This document shows positions 1 through 7,078 of a DNA stretch of 64,000 nt, one piece after another. The position numbers and the translations under genes were made by a program. Source of the stretch: Curtobacterium sp. MCBD17_013 (GTDB lineage: Bacteria; Actinomycetota; Actinomycetes; Actinomycetales; Microbacteriaceae); contig NZ_QKTU01000009.1 of the NCBI RefSeq assembly GCF_003234565.1, positions 56,394 to 120,393 of the forward strand, written 5' to 3'. The notes beneath the pieces are model-generated. The model was not told the origin of the DNA. It made no database searches and was given only the letters and a program-made list of their open reading frames with translations. The stretch's first letter is position 1, and each line of letters starts with the position of its first letter.

Positions 1-359
1 CTCTTCGCGGCCAGCGCGCCGGCGAAGTTGGTGTTGAACGCCTTGACGACGTGGGACTCGGGCAGGCGGGCGGCGAGGTCCGCGGCGCCGCTGCCGGCGT
101 CGAAGGCGACGGGCTGGAAGGTGGCGAAGTCGACGGTGTTGGTGATGTCGACGACGGTCTTGCCGCCGAGGGCGGCCTTGTACTTGTCGGCGATCTCGGG
201 GAGGGCCGCGTACGGGACGGCGAGGACGACGATGTCGCCGGCGAAGGAGGTGGGCTCGTCGGAGTGCTTGATGGACTCGACGGTGGCGCCGCCGTCGGAG
301 AAGACGGAGGCGATCGCGGTGCCCATGTTGCCGGTACCGAGGATGCTGATGCTGGTCAT
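1..359 (-). CDS. NADPH-dependent F420 reductase-like dinucleotide-binding protein (partial)
   Basis: The 3' part of the gene lies beyond the left edge of the window; about 119 N-terminal residues are visible. They start MTSISILGTGNMGTAIA, a Rossmann nucleotide-binding loop (GxGxMG), followed by the strand VVLAVPYAAL and VVDITNTVDF, typical of the small predicted dinucleotide-binding family related to F420-dependent NADP reductase. The family reduces or oxidises NADP-linked substrates in the cytoplasm; the substrate here cannot be told. An AGGAG ribosome site precedes the ATG. It lies 46 bases downstream of the DoxX gene on the same strand, so the two probably form an operon under the MarR operators near 782-837. 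Confidence 0.8.
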   Translation of the reverse strand, partial: MTSISILGTGNMGTAIASVFSDGGATVESIKHSDEPTSFAGDIVVLAVPYAALPEIADKYKAALGGKTVVDITNTVDFATFQPVAFDAGSGAADLAARLPESHVVKAFNTNFAGALAAK

Positions 360-405
360 GATGTGTGCTCCTGTTTCAGAGGTGGTGCGGTTGGAGAGGG
401 TGAGT

Positions 406-768
406 TCAGAGGGCGATGAAGCCGAGGATCGCGCTGACGATCGAGAGGATCATCAGGACGATCGGCGCCGCCGGAGATTCCTTGCGGCGCAGGTGGACGA
501 CCACGGCGCCGAGCATGAGGACCGCGAGGAGGATCGCAGCGATCGGGGTGAGGATCGGCGCGATGTCGAGCAGCAGCGGCAGGATCAGACCGATCGCTCC
601 GAGAACCTCGGCGAGGCCGATGAGCTTGACGTGGCTGCTGGCGAAGTCGGCCGCCCAGCCCATCCCGCTGCTGGCGAGGGCCTCGGTCGGGCGTGCCAGC
701 TTCATCAGGCCGGCTCCGAGGAACGCGAGCGCCAGGAGGCCATTGATGATCCAGAGTGCGATGAGCAT
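406..768 (-). CDS. DoxX family membrane protein
   Basis: Encodes 120 residues with four predicted membrane segments (about residues 3-22, 45-66, 70-92 and 98-118), the size and layout of the DoxX/YphA family. The start at MLIALWIING was chosen because it is preceded by an AAGGAAG ribosome site, while the longer open frame upstream runs through the promoter region. DoxX proteins are linked to thiol/quinone and oxidative stress; Bacillus MhqP is a related case controlled by a MarR protein. Here the gene is divergent from a MarR gene, with two inverted-repeat operators between them, and is followed by an oxidoreductase. Biochemical activity is not known from sequence. Confidence 0.82.
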   Translation of the reverse strand: MLIALWIINGLLALAFLGAGLMKLARPTEALASSGMGWAADFASSHVKLIGLAEVLGAIGLILPLLLDIAPILTPIAAILLAVLMLGAVVVHLRRKESPAAPIVLMILSIVSAILGFIAL

Positions 769-781
769 GATCTTCCTTGTG

Positions 782-837
782 CTTGAACGTTGAAGTAACG
801 AGAGCGACAGTACACACCATTTTGTTGAACAGTCAAG
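782..837. promoter_or_regulatory. Two probable MarR operators between doxX and marR
   Basis: Two related imperfect inverted repeats sit in the divergent promoter region: 782-799 (CTTGAACGTTGAAGTAAC) and 824-837 (GTTGAACAGTCAAG). Each has TTGA-like and TCAA-like half sites separated by four bases. The same two sequence types recur in front of the VOC gene at 2025-2038 and 2062-2081, which argues that they are a specific operator rather than chance. The neighbouring MarR protein is the obvious candidate to bind them (inference). Confidence 0.6.
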
Positions 838-853
838 TTTTTTCTGCGACGAT

Positions 854-1369
854 GTGTGCATGGACGAACCGCGCTGGCTCAACAAGACCGAGGCGGCAGC
901 CTGGATGGATCTCCTTGCGATCATCGAGCTGCTGCCTTCGGCCCTCGACGCTCAGCTCAAGCGTGACTTCGGGATGACCCGCTTCGAGTACAACGTTCTC
1001 TCGATGCTGAGCGAGTCGCCCGATGACAGCGCCCCGATGAGCAGCCTCGCCTTCCTCACCAACGGCTCACTCTCCCGTCTGTCGCACGCGGTGACGAAGC
1101 TCGAGAAGCGTGGGTGGGTGCGTCGCGTGCCGTCCGAGACGGACAAGCGCTCGCTCGTGGCCACCCTGACGGCGGACGGACGAGCGCTCATCGAGCGAGC
1201 GGCTCCGCATCACGTCGAGGAGGCTCGACGTGCGTTCTTCGACGCGATCTCGCCTGAGCGGGTCGGCGATCTCGCCGAGATCCTGCGGCCGATCGCCGCG
1301 AACCTCTTGACGCCGGACGCCGACTGCGGGTCGACGGTGCGCGCCGCTGCGCCGGCGGCTCACGACTGA
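854..1369 (+). CDS. MarR family transcriptional regulator
   Basis: Encodes 171 residues with a winged-helix core: the FEYNVLSMLSES helix, the recognition region GSLSRLSHAVTKLEKRGWVRR and the wing DKRSLVATLTADGRALI are typical MarR features. MarR dimers bind short palindromes and usually release DNA when a phenolic ligand or an oxidant reacts with them. ATG at 860 (MDEPRW) is an equally good start. It is transcribed away from doxX and reads towards DUF6069 and the VOC gene. It probably represses both its own divergent promoter and the VOC promoter, since both carry the same repeat. Cysteines that could sense electrophiles are scarce: Cys2, if the longer start is used, and one near the C-terminus. 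Confidence 0.88.
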   Translation: MCMDEPRWLNKTEAAAWMDLLAIIELLPSALDAQLKRDFGMTRFEYNVLSMLSESPDDSAPMSSLAFLTNGSLSRLSHAVTKLEKRGWVRRVPSETDKRSLVATLTADGRALIERAAPHHVEEARRAFFDAISPERVGDLAEILRPIAANLLTPDADCGSTVRAAAPAAHD

Positions 1370-1489
1370 CCGTCGGCTCTCCAGACCGAAGACTCCACAG
1401 ACCCCGACCGCTCGGACTGGCACCCGTCAGTCCGTCGCTCCGCCGTGCCCGCTCATCCGATGCGGCCGCCTCTCAGAACGGAAACTCCC

Positions 1490-1912
1490 ATGAGCACGAT
1501 CGACACGACAACCCGCCGCCCGAGCCGCCTCCGCGGGGTGCTCGTCGCGACTGTCCTCGCCGCCGTCATCGGCAGCATCGCCAACGCGATCATCGCCGTC
1601 AGCGCCCTCGCGGCCGGTGCTGACCCTGCAGTGCAGGGCCTGACGCCGCCGGCCTACATCACCTTCACCGTCGTCGGGGTCCTGATCGGCGCGATTGGGT
1701 GGGCGCTTATCAGCCGCGCGCGTTCGGCTGGCCGCGTGCTCGCGATCCTCGTCCCTGTCGTACTGGTGCTGTCCCTCATCCCCGACGTGCTCCTCGCCGT
1801 CAGTGGTGGCTCCGCTGCGATGACCGCGGGAGTGGCGCTCGGCATCATGCACCTCGTGACCACTGCGATTGCGGTGCCGATCTACCGCGTGTTCCTCCCG
1901 ATCGCACGCTGA
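1490..1912 (+). CDS. DUF6069 family membrane protein
   Basis: Encodes 140 residues with four hydrophobic segments at about 15-37, 50-72, 80-101 and 108-130 and a short charged N-terminus (MSTIDTTTRRPSR). The pattern and length fit the uncharacterised actinobacterial DUF6069 family, found next to stress regulators; no enzymatic motif is visible. The start at MSTID is supported by a weak GGAAA site; the longer open frame upstream has no ribosome site. It lies about 120 bases after marR on the same strand and may be cotranscribed with it. Function unknown. Confidence 0.72.
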   Translation: MSTIDTTTRRPSRLRGVLVATVLAAVIGSIANAIIAVSALAAGADPAVQGLTPPAYITFTVVGVLIGAIGWALISRARSAGRVLAILVPVVLVLSLIPDVLLAVSGGSAAMTAGVALGIMHLVTTAIAVPIYRVFLPIAR

Positions 1913-2024
1913 GTCCTCCTCCCGCCCGCCAGCTGACGACGCTTTCGTCGCCCAGCTGGCGGGCGTTCTGCATCCAGGCCCGCTCCTGCCGCGTCGAGCC
2001 TTCAAGAACGATGTGCAGCGAGTT

Positions 2025-2081
2025 GTTGACAGTTCAACCAAACGGCGTACAGTGGTCCTCGTTACTTGATAGTTCAAGTAA
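2025..2081. promoter_or_regulatory. Two probable MarR operators before the VOC gene
   Basis: Positions 2025-2038 read GTTGACAGTTCAAC (5-base arms) and 2062-2081 read TTACTTGATAGTTCAAGTAA, a perfect 8-base inverted repeat around TAGT. Read on the opposite strand, the doxX/marR sites are nearly the same sequences: CTTGACTGTTCAAC and GTTACTTCAACGTTCAAG. The first repeat overlaps a TTGACA-like -35 element (2027-2032) and the second would cover the downstream promoter area, as expected for a repressor site. Confidence 0.65.
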
Positions 2082-2151
2082 TCCCTGGTTCCGGCAGCAG
2101 CAGCTCGTGCGGCCAGGATCCACGCCGACGTCGAACTCTGCAGGAGCAGCA

Positions 2152-3081
2152 ATGAATCCCCTCGACACTTCTTCGGACCCGCGCCCCGCCCCGAACGCTG
2201 CCGCGCCCGGCACGCCGGACCGTGAGGTCGCGGAGTTCGGCGCCGTGCACCTCGAGGTCACCGACCTCGGTCGTTCCACCGCGTTCTGGACCGATGTCAT
2301 CGGTCTCGTCCTGCGGTCCGAGTCCCAGGACCAGGTCGAGCTCGGTACGAAGGCACGGACGCTCGTCACCCTGCACCCGGGCGCCCAGACCGGGTTCCTG
2401 CAGGGCCACAGCGGGCTCTACCACCTCGCCGTGCACCCGCCGACAGAAGCCGACTTCGCACGGATCCTGCTCCGCCTCATCCGGGTCGGCTGGCAGATCT
2501 CCCCCACCGACCACATCATGTCGAAGGCGATCTACCTCCTCGACCCGGACGGCATCACCGTCGAGATCACCCTCGAGACGCCGGAACGTCTCCGCGGATT
2601 CCACTTCGACGACAACGGCCCGTACGTGCTCCGCCAAGACGGCAGCCGCTCCAACGGTCGCGAACCGCTCGACGTTCGCACCGTCCTGAACGCTCTGCCC
2701 GACGACGACACGACCCTCCCCATGCCGGAGGGCACGAAGATCGGCCACGTCCACCTGTACGTCGGGGACCTCGAAGCCGCCTACGGCTTCTACCGCACGT
2801 TCGGGTTCAACCAGGCTGTCTGGGCACCCCGCTTCCACATGGGCGACCTCGGTGGAGGCGGCGCGTTCAACCACCGCATCGCGGTGAACACCTGGCAAGG
2901 CATCGGCGCACCACAATCCCCCGCAGGGACCGCCCGCATGCGCGCCTTCACCCTCCGCCTCGACACCCACGAGCGCCTCGACCATGTCCTCGGCACCGTC
3001 GACGGACCCATCGAGGAATCCGACGCCGGCTTCCTCGTCCGAGACCCCAGCCTGAACACGCTGCTGCTCTCCGCCAACTAA
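2152..3081 (+). CDS. Two-domain VOC protein, CatE/MhqO-like ring-cleaving dioxygenase
   Basis: Encodes 309 residues with two vicinal-oxygen-chelate (glyoxalase/extradiol dioxygenase) modules. The first (about residues 25-150) starts FGAVHLEVTDLGRSTAFWTDVIGL and contains GLYHLAVHPP; the second (about 195-305) starts KIGHVHLYVGDLEAAYGFYRTFGF and contains AFNHRIAVNTWQG. Histidines early in each module and a glutamate (DGITVEITLETPE) are placed like metal ligands of the CatE group. In Bacillus the related MhqO/MhqE enzymes are induced by quinones through a MarR repressor. Clear CAGGAG ribosome site before ATG. It has its own operators and is followed by a SnoaL-like gene. The real substrate (catechol, hydroquinone or other) is inferred only from family and context. 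Confidence 0.85.
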   Translation: MNPLDTSSDPRPAPNAAAPGTPDREVAEFGAVHLEVTDLGRSTAFWTDVIGLVLRSESQDQVELGTKARTLVTLHPGAQTGFLQGHSGLYHLAVHPPTEADFARILLRLIRVGWQISPTDHIMSKAIYLLDPDGITVEITLETPERLRGFHFDDNGPYVLRQDGSRSNGREPLDVRTVLNALPDDDTTLPMPEGTKIGHVHLYVGDLEAAYGFYRTFGFNQAVWAPRFHMGDLGGGGAFNHRIAVNTWQGIGAPQSPAGTARMRAFTLRLDTHERLDHVLGTVDGPIEESDAGFLVRDPSLNTLLLSAN

Positions 3082-3111
3082 CCACCGCCCCAACCCGGGC
3101 ACACAACCCCA

Positions 3112-3126
3112 CTCACGTTCCGTGAG
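3112..3126. promoter_or_regulatory. Short inverted repeat before the SnoaL-like gene
   Basis: CTCACG-TTC-CGTGAG forms a 6-base perfect inverted repeat between the VOC stop and the next ribosome site. It is too weak for a good terminator and could be an operator or simply a hairpin in the transcript; unlike the MarR repeat in sequence. Confidence 0.3.
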
Positions 3127-3154
3127 CGGCCACTTTCAGCCGAAGGACAAGTCC

Positions 3155-3565
3155 ATGAGCACCACCGACGACAACAAGACCATCGCCCGCACCTTCTACG
3201 ACGCCTACAACGGCGGCGACCTGCAGGGCGCGTTCGACACCTACATCGCCCAGGATCTCCTCAACCACACCAACGGCGGCGCGATGAACCGTGACATGTG
3301 GATGGGTTCCGACCTCGCCGCGAAGACCGCGGTCCCCGACCAGACCATGACGATCCTCGGCCAGGCTGCCGACGGCGACACCGTCTACACCCACTGGGTC
3401 CTCGAGGGCACCTTCAGCAACGGTGACCTGTTCGGCATCCCCGCCAACGGCAATGCGACCCGCCTCGAAGCCGTCGCCGTCGACGTCATTCGCGACGGCC
3501 AGATCGTCGAGCACAACGCCATCGGCGACTTCACCGCTTTCATGAGCCAGCTCACCGCTCAGTAA
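3155..3565 (+). CDS. SnoaL-like / NTF2-fold protein
   Basis: Encodes 136 residues with the hallmark N-terminal helix NKTIARTFYDAYNGGDLQGAFDTYIAQDLLNH and the C-terminal VDVIRDGQIVEHNAIGDF strand pair of the SnoaL-like polyketide-cyclase/ester family. Such small cone-shaped proteins act as isomerases, hydrolases or ligand-binding proteins and are common in stress operons. The start MSTTDDN is supported by GAAGGACAAG; an upstream in-frame ATG is not. It is 73 bases behind the VOC gene and probably belongs to the same inducible unit. The specific reaction is unknown. Confidence 0.78.
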   Translation: MSTTDDNKTIARTFYDAYNGGDLQGAFDTYIAQDLLNHTNGGAMNRDMWMGSDLAAKTAVPDQTMTILGQAADGDTVYTHWVLEGTFSNGDLFGIPANGNATRLEAVAVDVIRDGQIVEHNAIGDFTAFMSQLTAQ

Positions 3566-3926
3566 GCACCGCCCACGAGCTGATGCAATAGCCGAATCAC
3601 TCCACAGTCGGCGAAAGCGAAAGACTCGCCGGCGGGATCGCACCGGATGGGCCGGGGTCGCGTGCAGCTCCCCCGGCTCATCCGGCCACCTTCGACTCCG
3701 CTAGCTGTTTCAGTAGCCGATGCTTCTCCGAGGCATCCTTGGTCCCCTCTACGCTGACGGGGCATGCAGAGCACCGCGACTCATCAGGTTCCGATGGGCG
3801 GGCCGCTCACCGCCACCCGCTCCCAGGCTGGACACGCGTCTCTTCATGGGGTTCGGACAACTGTGCGCGATTTGCGCCCGCGCGCCCTACCGGAGGCGCC
3901 GAGTGGTGTTGCCTTAGGGTCTGCAC
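3566..3926. other. Intergenic stretch between the stress module and the SIR2 gene
   Basis: No convincing reading frame, RNA gene or repeat was found here. It marks the change from the high-GC stress genes to the visibly AT-richer SIR2 gene and presumably holds the promoter of the latter. Confidence 0.4.
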
Positions 3927-5450
3927 ATGGGCAAGGTTGACGACTTCTTGAGCGAGCACCTTCACGGTCTTGCCGGTCCCTACCTCTTCGTCGGCGCAGG
4001 CCTTTCTAGGCGGTATGCGGGCCTTGGGGACTGGAAAGGGCTATTGACGCACTTTTCCGAGCTCACTGGTCATCCCTTCGCCTACTACCTTGGTGCCGCG
4101 GGCGGAGATTTCCCGACGGCAGCGACGCTCATCGCGGACGCCTTCTATGACTCCTGGTGGTCTGACGCCGCGTTCGCATCGTCCGTCGATGAGTGGCGAG
4201 ATTCGGTAACGACCCGTGCTTCGCCACTCAAGTTTGAAGTAGCCAAATACGTGAGGTCGGCGCTCGAAGACTTCGCGCCGCCCGTAGACCTTCTTCACGA
4301 GTTCGAGCTATTCAAAGACTCCGTTGTCGACGGTGTGATCACGACGAACTTCGACTCCCTACTCGAGCGAGTATTTCCAGACTTCCGGCCATACATCGGT
4401 CAAGATGAACTTGTGTTCTCTGACACGCAAGGTATTGCGGAGATCTACTACATTCATGGAGGCGAAAAGCACCCCGATTCATTGGTGCTTACTGCGGAGG
4501 ATTACGAGGATTACAACGCGCGGAACGCGTATTTAGCTGCGAAGCTAGCAACTATATTCGTCGAGCATCCCGTTATATTCCTTGGGTACAGTCTAGGTGA
4601 TTCGAACATTCAGTCGTTGTTGGATTCACTGATCACTGGTCTTCGCCCGGAGAACGTCTCGAAGTTGCAGGATCGACTCATTTTCGTCGAGTGGGTGCCC
4701 GACCAGCCGGCAGACGTGAGCTCCACCGTGATGAATGTGAACGGGGTGTCTCTCCCGATCATCCGCGCAACGGTGCCAGACTTCCTGGAAGTGTTCAGCG
4801 CCCTCGGGCATCGCGAGCGAGCTATGCCAGCGCGCATCCTTCGGCTGCTCAAGGAGCAAGTGTTCGAGCTTGTGCAGAGCAATGATCCAGACGGGCGGCT
4901 TGTTGCCGTCTCCGACATAGACGACTCTAGCGCCAGCGGGTTGGACGTCGTTTTTGGCGTCGGAGCGAAGATGACGGCAGTTGGCATCGTCGGACTCACC
5001 CGTCAGGACCTTTTCGACGACGTTCTACAGAGCCCTGCTCGAGATTTGCCTGCGGATCTGGTCATCTCCAAGGTGTATCCCAAGCTGCCAATCACGACGT
5101 ACGTGCCTGTCTTTAAGTATCTCGTCGAGGCTGGTCTATGGACGGCTGGCTCATGGCAAGGAGGCTCTGCACTAGAGACGGCCGCCAAGAGGCGGGCAGA
5201 GAGATATGCGGAGCTGTTCGCGAAGCTCGAGGAGCCGGGCGTTCTGTTGTCGGTGCCTGACCTCGAGGCAAAGATGGGCTGGGATCGTGTTTTGAACAGT
5301 GCGATGCAGTTGCCCACACTGACGAACGACGTTGCTGGTTTGCGGGAGTTTCTGGTGAAGTATCGTGAAAAACGCTCTGAACCGTGGTGGTCCACGCAGT
5401 ACGCGAAAGCGGTCGTGGCGTATGACTGGATGCGCTTCGGAAGCGCGTGA
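3927..5450 (+). CDS. SIR2-domain protein, probable anti-phage NADase
   Basis: Encodes 507 residues. The first half is a SIR2-type NAD-binding domain: GAGLSRRYAG (about 23-32), ITTNFDSLLE with the catalytic Asn141 and Asp143, YYIHGG with His177, LTAEDY (about 189) and IFLGYSLGDSNI (about 216). These match stand-alone prokaryotic SIR2 proteins (SIR2_2 type) that destroy NAD+ during phage infection, not deacetylase sirtuins, whose zinc-binding cysteines are absent. The C-terminal 220 residues match no family I recognise and may sense the phage. The gene stands alone, uses more A/T-ending codons than its neighbours and sits beside a decayed region, all signs of horizontal acquisition. AGGG lies just before the ATG. 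Confidence 0.8.
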   Translation: MGKVDDFLSEHLHGLAGPYLFVGAGLSRRYAGLGDWKGLLTHFSELTGHPFAYYLGAAGGDFPTAATLIADAFYDSWWSDAAFASSVDEWRDSVTTRASPLKFEVAKYVRSALEDFAPPVDLLHEFELFKDSVVDGVITTNFDSLLERVFPDFRPYIGQDELVFSDTQGIAEIYYIHGGEKHPDSLVLTAEDYEDYNARNAYLAAKLATIFVEHPVIFLGYSLGDSNIQSLLDSLITGLRPENVSKLQDRLIFVEWVPDQPADVSSTVMNVNGVSLPIIRATVPDFLEVFSALGHRERAMPARILRLLKEQVFELVQSNDPDGRLVAVSDIDDSSASGLDVVFGVGAKMTAVGIVGLTRQDLFDDVLQSPARDLPADLVISKVYPKLPITTYVPVFKYLVEAGLWTAGSWQGGSALETAAKRRAERYAELFAKLEEPGVLLSVPDLEAKMGWDRVLNSAMQLPTLTNDVAGLREFLVKYREKRSEPWWSTQYAKAVVAYDWMRFGSA

Positions 5451-5627
5451 GGCGCCTTCTATCGAGAGCTGCTCTTCAGCTCCCCGCATTTAGGGTGAGT
5501 CACCGCTAGCGGTAGCTTGTGTCGCTGATCGACAGTCGGTCGCTTAGAGGACGCCGAAGAGGACGGCGGAGACGACCCCCAGCGACCAGCGGACCGTCCG
5601 AAGGGCCGACCGGCAGCCGGATGCTTC

Positions 5628-5971
5628 CTAGCGGACGGTGCGGCGCTGCCGTCCGACGGTGGGCGCGATGACGGAGGCGCAGAGGATGAACGCCGCGGCG
5701 ATGAAGAGGCTTGCGAGGGTGAGTGCGCTGTGGGTGCGTCCGACGGCTCCCGCAACGCCGGTGCCGCTGGTCAGTGCGGTGGAGACGGCGACGAGGACTG
5801 CGAGGCCGAGGGAACTGCGGAGCTGGTGGGCAGTGTTCACCAGGCCTGAGGCGGCTCCGGCGTAGGCGCTGTTTGCGCCAGCGATGCCGAAGCTGGAGAG
5901 GAGGGGCGAACGCGAGGCCTTGACCGGCACCGACGACGACCATCGGGGCGTCGATGGCGAGCATGAACGGC
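5628..5971 (-). pseudogene. Remnant of an MFS drug transporter C-terminus, frameshifted
   Basis: Reading leftward, one frame gives MVVVGAGQGLAFAP (around 5910-5955) and another continues FGIAGANSAYAGAASGLVN and AHQLRSSLGLAVLVAV to a stop at 5628. In intact EmrB/QacA-type proton antiporters these two stretches are contiguous (GAGQGLAFAP-LTSFGIAGA), so a frameshift lies near 5900-5912. Only the last two membrane segments remain; the rest of the transporter is missing. Not expected to function. Confidence 0.7.
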
Positions 5972-5991
5972 GAGTCAGCGGTGGCTAGCCC

Positions 5992-6191
5992 TTCCACGAC
6001 GTCGTTGCCGACGTGCCCGAAGTCATCGAGGCGCACCACGTCAGGGCGCAGACTGCTTCATCATCAAGGTGCTCGCCCGGTCGATGCGGGACCTGGCGCG
6101 GATCACTGGACGGCTCGCCACGCTCGAAGGGATCACCACGAACGTCGTGTACTCGAGCCCCGTTCCCGCGCGGCACGTGGAACCTGCATGA
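5992..6191 (+). pseudogene. Remnant of an Lrp/AsnC regulator C-terminus, frameshifted
   Basis: FHDVVADVPEVIEAHHV (from 5992) and then, in another frame, DCFIIKVLARSMRDLARI and ITTNVVYSSPVPARH up to a TGA at 6189-6191. These are the RAM (ligand-binding) domain of Lrp/AsnC regulators, where EAHHVTGxxDCFIIKV is normally continuous; the shift lies near 6043-6050. An in-frame TAG directly precedes the fragment, so the DNA-binding half is gone. It lies divergent from the MFS remnant, suggesting an old regulator-transporter pair. Confidence 0.7.
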
Positions 6192-6285
6192 GCAGCTGCC
6201 CCTCACGCAGAGCGGGGCGCTCCGGGATTTTGCCGTGGCGTCAGGGCCCCGTCAGTGCGCGCCGTCATGTCCGGTAGCCGATCGG

Positions 6286-6760
6286 CTATCGAGACGGCTC
6301 AGATGGCGGCCGTGCAGTGCTCAGGACGAGGCGTACCGCCTGTTTCGCTTCGTCTGGGACGAGCTGTTCATCATCGAGCGAGGTCGCGGCGACCCAGCTG
6401 GGGGCGTACTCGTTGGAGTCGGATGCTCGGTGTAGCTCCGGTCCTCCGAGCGACACATCCGTGAAGGTCATCCGCACGACGAAGTACGCCGCAGGCACAT
6501 CGCTGTCTACGGGGACGTCGAGCAGCTCGCCCACGTCGCATCAAGCCCGGTCTCTTCGCAGGTTCGCGACGGCAGGCCTCACGTAGGTTCCCGCTCTCTT
6601 CGACGCCGCCTCCGGGGAGCACGCAGCAGCTCCGGCCGTTTTTGAACCGTCGGATCACGAGCACCTGCTCGTCGTGCACGACGACTGCCGCTAAGCAGTC
6701 AAGCTGGCGGTCAACGCCGATACGAGACAAACTGATGCCGGAACAGACAGTCTGAAACAC
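6286..6760 (-). pseudogene. Remnant of a NUDIX hydrolase with two frameshifts
   Basis: Leftward translation gives LDCLAAVVVHDEQVLVIRRF, then a NUDIX box GGGVEESGNLREACRRE in one frame, CEETGLDAT in a second, and GELLDVPVDSDVPAAYFVV followed by VSLGGPELHRASDSNEYAPS in a third. Joined, they make the complete order of a small NUDIX enzyme, so single-base losses near 6570 and 6537 split the gene. NUDIX proteins hydrolyse nucleoside diphosphate derivatives. Unless the shifts are sequencing errors this copy is dead. Confidence 0.72.
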
Positions 6761-7078
6761 TTCCAGACATTCTCACCCGCTTAGTCACAACTTGCCCGTG
6801 TGCTGCTTGAGCTGGGGATTCCCGTATACCTGTCTCGCGAGAATGCCCGGTGAAGGTGCCCTAAGTGCTACAGGTCGAAGTCGCCTCTCGTGGTCCCGCG
6901 GGTCGATGGCGGATTGGTCGCGGGCGACGGAAGCCGACCGGTCGTGCAGCCCGGGATACTCGGCACGGCCCGCGAGTGCGACTGGACCCGTCGTCGCTGC
7001 CAAACAACCTGTCCTTATCGGTATTTCGGACACGTTGTGCGGCAGTCGGACAAGTTAGCTGGCGGACGACACGTTCCC
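6761..7078. other. Gene-free stretch downstream of dnaB
   Basis: No supported gene. A short hydrophobic translation around 6790-6830 (LARVLLELGIPVYL) may be another decayed fragment, but it is too short to assign. No strong dnaB terminator hairpin was recognised. Confidence 0.3.
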
